NCBI GenBank assembly: GCA_036702975.1
Contig: DATNPX010000033.1
Coordinates: 94,419 to 158,418 of the forward strand
Direction: 5' to 3'
DNA length: 64,000 nucleotides
Source: DATNPX01 sp036702975
GTDB lineage: Bacteria > Cyanobacteriota > Vampirovibrionia > Obscuribacterales > Obscuribacteraceae
Of this stretch, positions 17,706 to 24,122 are shown piece after piece. The notes below the pieces were generated by a model, which was not told where the DNA came from, ran no database searches, and was given only the letters and a program-made list of their open reading frames with translations. The position numbers were made by a program, and so were the translations under genes. The first letter of the stretch is position 1, and the number at the start of each line of letters is the position of its first letter.

Positions 17706-17836
17706 TTGCTCAGTAGTGCAACCGTCTCGATGTCTGGTTGATTCTTCAATGGACGACTGCCTAACTACTCAAGCGGTGGAGACTGTGGCGGTGCCGACTG
17801 TGGTTCGTGCAACTGTAATTAGAAAATTCAGTACAC

Positions 17837-18313
17837 CTAGTCCAAAGTTACGATTTCCGCGTCTACTACTCCTGCATGTATGATGAGCATTCCCATCGTG
17901 TGCTTCGGTTGCATGCGGCGGTCAGTGGAAGAACCGGGATTAAATAGTAGAAGACCTTCTTCGACTTCGTTCATGGGAATATGCGAGTGCCCGAAGATAA
18001 CAACGTCGGCGTTGGGAAAACGGCGTCTCATACGGGCACCACGTCCTTTGCTGGCACCGGAATCGTGTATCACGGCAATCTGCAGTCCTTCCAGCGAGAA
18101 TTCCAATTGTTCTGGCAAAGACAGCGTCGAGTCATTGTTCCCTCGCACTGCATAGAGTGGTTTCATTTTTTTAAGCGCATCAAGAAACTCGTTCGAAATC
18201 ACGTCGCCTGCATGCACGATGGCATCTGCTTGTTTGATCAATTCATGTGCTTTTTGCGGCAGCTCTTTTGCTCGCTTAGGAATGTGCGTATCGGCGAGGA
18301 CTGCAAGTTTCAT
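17837..18313 (-). CDS. YfcE/MJ0936-family metallophosphoesterase
   Basis: A compact 158-residue calcineurin-like phosphoesterase. The five metal-binding blocks are all present in order: LADTHIP near residue 7, HAGDVIS near 36, RGNND near 58, VIFGHSHIP near 107 and LFNPGSS near 124. Family members hydrolyse small phosphodiesters, usually with Mn; the physiological substrate is not known for most. Convergent with the cysteine synthase-like gene and read in the same direction as the tuf operon downstream of the tuf terminator. Confidence 0.88.
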   Translation of the reverse strand: MKLAVLADTHIPKRAKELPQKAHELIKQADAIVHAGDVISNEFLDALKKMKPLYAVRGNNDSTLSLPEQLEFSLEGLQIAVIHDSGASKGRGARMRRRFPNADVVIFGHSHIPMNEVEEGLLLFNPGSSTDRRMQPKHTMGMLIIHAGVVDAEIVTLD

Positions 18314-18479
18314 GGACGTTCCTTTCGCTCCCCTCTACTGCATTCTAGAGGATGAATCGTTGGTTGAGGCAAGGTCATCGCTTCGGCGATTCATTCTCGC
18401 TGTGCTCTGGACTTCCTGTGCGGTTGCACCTTACCCCTTCCGAAGGAGATCGCCCGTTGTCACGCTACAACTCCAATAA

Positions 18480-18509
18480 ACAAAAACGGACGCCGGGTGA
18501 CCAGCGTCC
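18480..18509 (-). terminator. Rho-independent terminator of the tuf operon
   Basis: On the minus strand, GGACGCTGG and CCGGCGTCC form a 9-bp stem (one G-U pair) with a TCAC loop at 18488-18509, followed by GTTTTTG. It lies about 30 nt after the tuf stop, the expected place. Confidence 0.9.
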
Positions 18510-18537
18510 GCCTTCAATTCGTTTCTAACGTGTCGTC

Positions 18538-19722
18538 TTAAGCGATGATGCTGGCAACGACGCCGGCGCCGACGGTTCTGCCGCCTTCGCGGATGGCGAA
18601 GCGCATACCTTCTTCAACGGCAACGGGCTGAATGAGTTCGACTTCCATTGCAACGTTGTCACCAGGCATAACCATTTCAACGCCGGTAGGCAGTGTGATG
18701 GAGCCAGTCACGTCGGTTGTACGGATGTAGAACTGAGGTCTGTAGCCGGGGAAGAATGGGGTGTGACGTCCACCTTCTTCTTTGCTCAATACGTACACTT
18801 CAGCTTTGAACTTGGTGTGCGGTTTGATGGAACCAGGCTTAGCGATGACTTGACCGCGTTCGATCATGGTCTTATCGACGCCTCTCAGCAGCACGCCAAC
18901 GTTATCGCCGGCGATACCAGTGTCGAGGGTCTTCTGATACATTTCCACACCGGTTACGGTCGTCTTGCGGGTTTCGTGAATGCCGACGATTTCAACTTCT
19001 TCGCCGACTTTGACTTGACCGCGCTCGATACGGCCTGTAGCGACGGTACCACGGCCGGTGATGCTGAATACGTCTTCAACAGCGAGCAAGAACGGTTTGT
19101 CGATTTCGCGGACCGGGTCTGGAATGTACGAATCAACAGCCTTCATCAACTCTTCGAGCTTAGCTTCTTCTGCAGGATCGCCAGCGAGAGCTTTGACGGC
19201 GCTGCCGCGAATGAACGGAATTTCGTCACCAGGGAACTGATATTTGCTGAGCAATTCACGAGCTTCCATTTCGACGAGTTCCAGCAATTCCGGATCGTCG
19301 ACTAGGTCGCACTTGTTCAAGTAGACGACGATGTGGGGAACGCCGACTTGACGAGCGAGCAGGATGTGCTCACGGGTCTGGGGCATGGGACCGTCGTTGG
19401 CTGAGATCACGAGGATTGCGCCGTCCATCTGAGCGGCACCGGTGATCATGTTCTTAATGTAGTCAGCATGCCCTGGGCAATCAACATGGCTGTAGTGACG
19501 ATTCTTTGTTTCGTACTCTACGTGAGCCGTGTTGATTGTGATACCTCTGGCTTTTTCTTCAGGTGCGGCATCGATTTCGTCATACTTCTTAGCCTTGGCT
19601 TGTCCACTCTTAGACAGGTAGGTCGTAATCGCCGCTGTAAGTGTGGTCTTGCCGTGGTCAACGTGCCCGATCGTGCCTACGTTCACGTTAGGTTTGTTTC
19701 TTTCGAACTTCTGGCGGGCCAT
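18538..19722 (-). CDS. tuf: Elongation factor Tu
   Basis: EF-Tu, the GTPase that brings aminoacyl-tRNA to the ribosome; 394 residues, full length. G motifs: GHVDHGKT (residues 19-26), the switch I RGIT, DCPGHADY near 81 and NKCD near 136. Domain 2 and 3 signatures such as GRGTVATGRIERG and FFPGYRPQFYIRTTDVTG (about 315-332) are intact. A purine-rich GAAGGAGAAGTGAG-like region precedes the ATG. It is the last gene of a tRNA-tuf transcript and is separate from a str operon, unlike the common fusA-tuf arrangement; whether a second tuf exists cannot be seen. Confidence 0.98.
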   Translation of the reverse strand: MARQKFERNKPNVNVGTIGHVDHGKTTLTAAITTYLSKSGQAKAKKYDEIDAAPEEKARGITINTAHVEYETKNRHYSHVDCPGHADYIKNMITGAAQMDGAILVISANDGPMPQTREHILLARQVGVPHIVVYLNKCDLVDDPELLELVEMEARELLSKYQFPGDEIPFIRGSAVKALAGDPAEEAKLEELMKAVDSYIPDPVREIDKPFLLAVEDVFSITGRGTVATGRIERGQVKVGEEVEIVGIHETRKTTVTGVEMYQKTLDTGIAGDNVGVLLRGVDKTMIERGQVIAKPGSIKPHTKFKAEVYVLSKEEGGRHTPFFPGYRPQFYIRTTDVTGSITLPTGVEMVMPGDNVAMEVELIQPVAVEEGMRFAIREGGRTVGAGVVASIIA

Positions 19723-19937
19723 CCTCTCACTTCTCCTTCAGATTTGATCTATACAAGTTGTCAGTCGTATTTCCTAGGTTGTCTTTTTTTGTTTTGAGCG
19801 CTTTGTCGCTTGCATCCGCTTGCCGACTGCTTGCTTTTGGCGCCTTACCCTTTTGCTTGGCTCGGCTTGCGCCGCGCTGCGCTCTTTATTCTTCGCCACT
19901 AAAGCGCCTAAATGGCGCCTTACCCTCTCCTACTAAA

Positions 19938-20012
19938 TGGAGCCCATGACGAGAATCGAACTCGTGACCTCCCCCTTACCAAGGGGGTGCTCTACCGCTA
20001 AGCTACATGGGC
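19938..20012 (-). tRNA. tRNA-Thr (GGT)
   Basis: Cloverleaf with acceptor GCCCATG/CATGGGC, anticodon stem CCCCC/GGGGG and loop TTGGTAA, so the anticodon is GGT. The T arm is ACGAG-TTCGATT-CTCGT. Discriminator U followed by an encoded CCA (19938-19940). Nearest tRNA to tuf, as thrT is in E. coli. Confidence 0.95.
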
Positions 20013-20105
20013 CTGTAGCGCTTCAATTATGGCGCCTAAGCGCCAAATTGCGGTCTTCCGTAATCTTTACGTAACCTAAGTGCTTATAGGCTGCAGTAAA
20101 GAAAA

Positions 20106-20190
20106 TTGGGCAGAACTGGATTCGAACCAGTGTAGGCTTGCGCCAACGAGTTTACAGCCCGTCTCCTTTAGCCACTCGGACATCTGCCCA
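20106..20190 (-). tRNA. tRNA-Tyr (GTA)
   Basis: Class II tRNA with a long variable arm. Acceptor TGGGCAG/CTGCCCA, anticodon loop CTGTAAA giving GTA, T arm CTGG-TTCGAAT-CCAG and discriminator A. No CCA is encoded. Middle position of the tRNA-tuf operon, 2 nt from the upstream tRNA-Thr. Confidence 0.95.
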
Positions 20191-20192
20191 TA

Positions 20193-20264
20193 AGCCGGTG
20201 ATGGGATTCGAACCCGCAACCGACGGTTTACAAAACCGTTGCTCTACCATTGAGCTACATCGGC
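20193..20264 (-). tRNA. tRNA-Thr (TGT)
   Basis: Cloverleaf with anticodon stem ACGGT/ACCGT and loop TTTGTAA, so the anticodon is TGT. D arm GCTC/GAGC is intact. The acceptor GCCGATG against CACCGGC has one A-C mismatch (5-68), and the T stem GCGGG/CCCAT has a C-A mismatch plus a G-U pair. Discriminator U, no encoded CCA. First gene of the tRNA-tuf transcript. Confidence 0.88.
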
Positions 20265-20289
20265 GCCAGCGCTTTCCGCGCGAACGGCA

Positions 20290-20319
20290 ATTCTACAAGG
20301 ATATTTTAAAGCGTGTCAA
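20290..20319 (-). promoter_or_regulatory. Strong sigma-70 promoter of the tRNA-tuf operon
   Basis: On the minus strand, TTGACA (20314-20319, perfect) and TAGAAT (20290-20295, 5 of 6) are 18 nt apart. The tRNA-Thr 5' end is about 25 nt downstream of the -10. The sequence after the -10 is very G/C-rich (GCCGTTCGCGCGG), the type of discriminator found at stringently controlled stable-RNA promoters. Confidence 0.8.
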
Positions 20320-20404
20320 ATGCCCTTCCCAGCCTCTTTCAACAAAAATTTCGCGCTTCTGACAACTTTTCTTGGCGAGGAAAATTTTGCAGGCGCCAAA
20401 ACCC

Positions 20405-21265
20405 TCATGAATTGAGCATCTTCTGACGGACGAATTCGTAGAAAACAATTCCGGATGCAACAGACGCATTCAAAGATTGGGTCTTGCCAAGCATGGGAAT
20501 TCTTAACAGCATGTCGCAATTCTTCTCGACAAGTCTTCCCATTCCCTCTCCTTCACTGCCGATCACAAGAGCCATCGGGCGCTTCAAATCAGCTTGAAAA
20601 TAGTTGCAATCAGCTGCAACGGAAAGTCCTGCTATCCAAAAGCCATAGTCTTTCAATTTCGTCAGCGCGTTTGTCAAGTTAGTGATCCTGACGATCGGCA
20701 TGTTGGCAAGCGCTCCGGCACTGGTTTTTGCGACGGTGCCAGTCAGACCTGCGGAGCGACGATTTGGCAAAATGATCGCCTTCAGTCCGGCCGCTTCGGC
20801 GACTCTTACGATGGCGCCAAGATTGTGAGGATCTTCGATTCCGTCGAGCACTGCCACCGCAAATGTATCGATCGGATCTTTGCCTCCGGTCTTTTGAAAG
20901 TGCTCCCGCTCAGTATCAAGGTCTTTGAAGAATTCATCTAATCCCAGGAATTCGGCTGCGCTGACTTGAGCGATGACACCCTGGTGATTGTTGTTCTCTC
21001 TCTGCTCTCGAGGCAGCATCGTGTCTAGCTTTTTGCGCTCAGATTCGATTATTGGAATCTTCAATTCGCGACAAAGAACCCTCACTTGCTCCATCCTTCT
21101 ATCGTGGTGGAGACCGGTGGCAATGTAAACCTTGTTTACGGAAACTCTTGATTGACCTGCCTTTCTGCCCTGGCGCTCCCCGCGCGCGCTCTTACACTGC
21201 TCGAGAAATGCGAGCACTGCATTCTTTCCAAATATGAGTTCGTCTTCTGATTTCGGTTGAGTCAT
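20405..21265 (-). CDS. rlmB: TrmH/SpoU-family 23S rRNA 2'-O-methyltransferase (RlmB-like)
   Basis: A 286-residue SPOUT methyltransferase, most like RlmB, which methylates the ribose of G2251 in 23S rRNA using SAM. Residues about 8-95 form the substrate-binding L30e-like domain (FGKNAVLAFLEQC). The SPOUT motifs are DGIEDPHNLGAIVRVAEAAG, LVIGSEGEGMGRLV and IPMLGKTQSLNASVASGI, in the correct order, with the knot-forming Asn-Leu-Gly and Ser-Leu-Asn. The ATG at 21265 has AAGGA 5 nt upstream and is preferred over the ATG at 21307. An RlmB versus TrmH-like paralogue assignment rests on the N-terminal domain. Confidence 0.88.
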   Translation of the reverse strand: MTQPKSEDELIFGKNAVLAFLEQCKSARGERQGRKAGQSRVSVNKVYIATGLHHDRRMEQVRVLCRELKIPIIESERKKLDTMLPREQRENNNHQGVIAQVSAAEFLGLDEFFKDLDTEREHFQKTGGKDPIDTFAVAVLDGIEDPHNLGAIVRVAEAAGLKAIILPNRRSAGLTGTVAKTSAGALANMPIVRITNLTNALTKLKDYGFWIAGLSVAADCNYFQADLKRPMALVIGSEGEGMGRLVEKNCDMLLRIPMLGKTQSLNASVASGIVFYEFVRQKMLNS

Positions 21266-21412
21266 TGCTTCCTTTTTATAACTTTCCGTTATCTCCGTTA
21301 TGGACATCCTGCTAGTCTGGAGGAAATTTAGGGGTCAGTGGGCATCGCACCATGGACGAGCCGCCTGCTAAGTGATTTCTTATAAGAGCGGTACCAGACC
21401 GGAAGTAATTTC

Positions 21413-21637
21413 ATGCTGTTCGATGTCGTCTTTTTTGGCATACCGATGATTCTAGGCTCTTGCCTGGCTGTTCATGCTATGCGTGAGGAAGATATTCAGT
21501 TCTGGCGTCCGGCTTTTAGTTTTTTTGCCTATTGTGCCTTCTATCTGGCCGGTGGTCGCGAGGTTTTGCTTTATTTAACTGTCGGACTTATGGTTGGCAG
21601 TGGCTGGTGCGCGATCGATGGTGCAGGTGCCATCTAG
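21413..21637 (+). CDS. Small two-TM membrane protein, unknown
   Basis: 74 residues with two hydrophobic segments (about 4-20 and 34-65) separated by a short charged stretch (MREEDIQFW). GGAAG lies 7 nt before the ATG, which supports translation. No family recognised. Divergent from rlmB. Confidence 0.5.
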   Translation: MLFDVVFFGIPMILGSCLAVHAMREEDIQFWRPAFSFFAYCAFYLAGGREVLLYLTVGLMVGSGWCAIDGAGAI

Positions 21638-21693
21638 CATCAAGTTCTCTAGGCTGGGATTATTGGTCAATGCCTCTGAGGTGCCGGAGCTGC

Positions 21694-21951
21694 TCAGGCA
21701 GAACTTTTCCCGCGCTTGATAGCCGTCATACTTGGCGTACCGTGTCTGTTTTGCTGGGCTTCCGCCAGAGTTCGCATAGCAATCTTATGCTTCTTCAGCC
21801 AGCGTGAAATCGTGTTTGGGTCGCACCATTTGTCCTCTTCTTCGCGATAAGCGCGGGCGATTTCTACTGTGCTGAGTTTCTCCTTGACGTACTTTTGAGT
21901 CAGCCAATCTTTGTCTTGATAGAGGGCTTTAGTTCTTAGCGTTTTACCCAT
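21694..21951 (-). CDS. Small helix-turn-helix protein
   Basis: 85 residues. Residues about 14-55 look like a homeodomain-like HTH: DWLTQKYVKEKLSTVEIARAY followed by DPNTISRWLKKHKIAMR, in which the second helix and the SRWLKKH recognition-helix pattern match those of small DNA-binding or invertase/HNH-associated modules. GAGG lies 10 nt before the ATG. Whether it is a free-standing regulator or a leftover of a mobile element cannot be told. Confidence 0.55.
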   Translation of the reverse strand: MGKTLRTKALYQDKDWLTQKYVKEKLSTVEIARAYREEEDKWCDPNTISRWLKKHKIAMRTLAEAQQNRHGTPSMTAIKRGKSSA

Positions 21952-22165
21952 GAATACTGAACCTCAATGGATTTCCTAATCTCGGAAGAGAGCAAGGAGC
22001 AGACGAAAGAGCGGCTGTGTCAATGGTAGTGGACCAGAGCAGAGATAACACATCCTACTACTTCTTCTAATTGTGGGCTCAAACAGGTCTTATGGCAAGA
22101 TGCAACTTTATCTCCGCTGTCTTACCGTTGTGGGCGCTAAACTTTTGATGCAGGGAGGAACGGAT

Positions 22166-23692
22166 GTGGCAGATAAGCGATCGATTGCACAAAAAAATCA
22201 GAGTGCGACTGGCGGCAAAGATGGTGCTGACCACTCGCCTCGTTTGCCTCAGGTAGACAAATTATTGCGCCATCCTGATATGAAGGAGAGAGAGAAGACC
22301 TTCAGGCGCGAATGTCTGACTATTCTGACGCGAAGCGTTTTGGAGGAGATCAGGCAGGGGGCTTTGCATTCTGAAGACACCCAGCAGACTGTGGTTGGCC
22401 TTGGAGGAGGAGACAATGACGGACAAACTCTTCGTGTAGATGAAGATGCTATCGTCAGGCGTGTTTTAGCTCTTGCCGACGATCTGGTTCAGGGAAGTCT
22501 GCGCCGAGTAATTAATGGCACCGGCGTGATTCTCAACACAAATCTAGGTCGTGCGCCACTGCCGGTGGCTCTGGTTGAGCGACTAGTAGATATTCTGCCA
22601 GGTTACTCATCGCTCGAAGTGAATCTAGAAAACGGGCAGAGAGGCGAACGAATTGGCGCCGTAGAGAGACTTCTGACTGTTCTCACGGGCTGTGAAGCCG
22701 CCATTGTTGTCAATAATAATGCGGCTGCGGTTCTGCTGTTAGTGAATGCTTTGGCCGCCGGCCGTGAGGTAGTTATATCGCGTGGAGAGCTAATTGAGAT
22801 TGGTGGGAGTTTTCGGTTGCCTGATGTGATCGTAAGTGGTGGCGCAATTTTAAAGGAAGTTGGTACTACCAACCGCACTCGCATTTCTGATTATCGAGCA
22901 GCGATTTCAGACAAAACTGCGCTGTTACTCAAATGTCATCGGTCAAACTTCGAAATATCTGGATTTACAGAGGAAGCTAACCCATCGGAGTTGGCTGATT
23001 TAGCACGCTCCGCCAATATTCCGCTAGTGGAGGATCTGGGTAGCGGTGCCCTAATTGATTTGTCATTGCTTCATCTGAAGCACGAACCAACAGTGCAAGA
23101 AACGCTGGCAAATGCAGATGTTGTCTTGTTTTCGGGTGATAAACTTCTCGGCGGTTCTCAAGCAGGATTGATTGTTGGTCGACGAGAGCTAATCAATAAG
23201 CTGCGTAAGCATCCAACATACAGAGCCTTGCGGCTGGATAAATTGAATATAGCGCTGTTGGAGCAAACTCTGGCTGAATACCTTCATCCCGAGGCGATAG
23301 CGAGATTGCCTGTATACGAAATGGCGGCGTTATCCGTAGAGGCGTTGCAGTCACGAGCGTCTCAACTGGTGGCAAGGTTGACCCCGCGACTAAACGTCTT
23401 GACTTGTGTTGGGGTTGAAACTGAATCAGCCTTTGGTGGTGGCACTATGCCTAATGTTACGATTAAGAGCTACGGCTTGAAGATTGATACCGCCACCGGT
23501 GCGCGAGTATCTGCCTCCAAAATTGGAACGGCTCTCCGTGCTCACAAGAGACCGATAGTTGCTATCATCTCCAGCGAGTCCACGATCATTGATCTGCGCA
23601 CGGTGTCAGTTTCTGAAGATATGGAAATCGAGGCGGCACTCGCTGAACTTGATGATCGTTTACGATCAGTTGCCAGCAAACTCCCCGGTTAA
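22166..23692 (+). CDS. selA: L-seryl-tRNA(Sec) selenium transferase
   Basis: SelA converts Ser-tRNA(Sec) to Sec-tRNA(Sec) with selenophosphate; PLP-dependent decamer in bacteria. Motifs: INGTGVILNTNLGRAPLP near residue 112, TGCEAAIVVNNNAAAVLL, EIGGSFRLPDVI, VEDLGSGALIDL and the PLP-lysine block LFSGDKLLGGSQAG near 325. I place the start at the GTG at 22166 because GGGAGG lies 7 nt upstream; the open frame continues to 22073 but without a ribosome site. At 508 residues it exceeds the E. coli protein (463), mainly by a hydrophilic N-terminus of about 25 residues and an insert near 70-85. No selB, selD or tRNA-Sec is seen in the window. Confidence 0.93.
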   Translation: MADKRSIAQKNQSATGGKDGADHSPRLPQVDKLLRHPDMKEREKTFRRECLTILTRSVLEEIRQGALHSEDTQQTVVGLGGGDNDGQTLRVDEDAIVRRVLALADDLVQGSLRRVINGTGVILNTNLGRAPLPVALVERLVDILPGYSSLEVNLENGQRGERIGAVERLLTVLTGCEAAIVVNNNAAAVLLLVNALAAGREVVISRGELIEIGGSFRLPDVIVSGGAILKEVGTTNRTRISDYRAAISDKTALLLKCHRSNFEISGFTEEANPSELADLARSANIPLVEDLGSGALIDLSLLHLKHEPTVQETLANADVVLFSGDKLLGGSQAGLIVGRRELINKLRKHPTYRALRLDKLNIALLEQTLAEYLHPEAIARLPVYEMAALSVEALQSRASQLVARLTPRLNVLTCVGVETESAFGGGTMPNVTIKSYGLKIDTATGARVSASKIGTALRAHKRPIVAIISSESTIIDLRTVSVSEDMEIEAALAELDDRLRSVASKLPG

Positions 23693-23783
23693 AATTGCCG
23701 GGTCAATATATAAAGCCACCTAGTTCCAGAAAATCAATAGGTTATAATGCCATCGCCGCGAGACGAAAACAGTATCGACAGTG

Positions 23784-23828
23784 TATCCTGTGCTGCGTAC
23801 TGAAATTGCGGAACTATCGCGCAGGATA
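23784..23828 (+). promoter_or_regulatory. Inverted repeat in a short leader
   Basis: TATCCTGTGC (23784-23793) and GCGCAGGATA (23819-23828) are complementary at 9 of 10 positions, the tenth being G-U. It would form a hairpin ending 19 nt before the start of the small membrane protein, just ahead of its GAGG. A TATAAT lies upstream at 23743-23748 without a clear -35. Confidence 0.35.
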
Positions 23829-23847
23829 AACAGAATACGAGGCAAAA

Positions 23848-24114
23848 ATGGACAGCGGAACAGAAATCACTATCGCCTTGCTTGCGAAAAAAATTGACGA
23901 TCAAGCACGGTTTACTAGAAGTGTGACGATCATTTGCACCCTTTCCATTCTAGGCGTGATGTTTTACACGCTGACAGAAGTATTCGGCGGTCTTCCACAA
24001 GCCGTCGTGTTGCACTACATGGCCAATATCGAGCCTATCGTCAAAGAATGGAAGGCCGCTGAGTCTAATCTGCGCACCAATCCGAATACGAAAGTTCATA
24101 GCGGCGAACAATAG
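23848..24114 (+). CDS. Small single-TM membrane protein, unknown
   Basis: 88 residues: a short N-terminal cytoplasmic helix, one membrane segment (about residues 27-45, VTIICTLSILGVMFYTLTEVF), then a hydrophilic, probably external, tail. GAGG lies 5 nt before the ATG. No family recognised. Convergent with the coiled-coil protein that follows. Confidence 0.6.
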   Translation: MDSGTEITIALLAKKIDDQARFTRSVTIICTLSILGVMFYTLTEVFGGLPQAVVLHYMANIEPIVKEWKAAESNLRTNPNTKVHSGEQ

Positions 24115-24122
24115 ATCTTATT

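Noticed and set aside
20013..20105. A missing tRNA-Gly between tRNA-Tyr and tRNA-Thr
   Set aside because: No cloverleaf or T-loop GTTCGA is present; only GGCGCC-rich hairpins.
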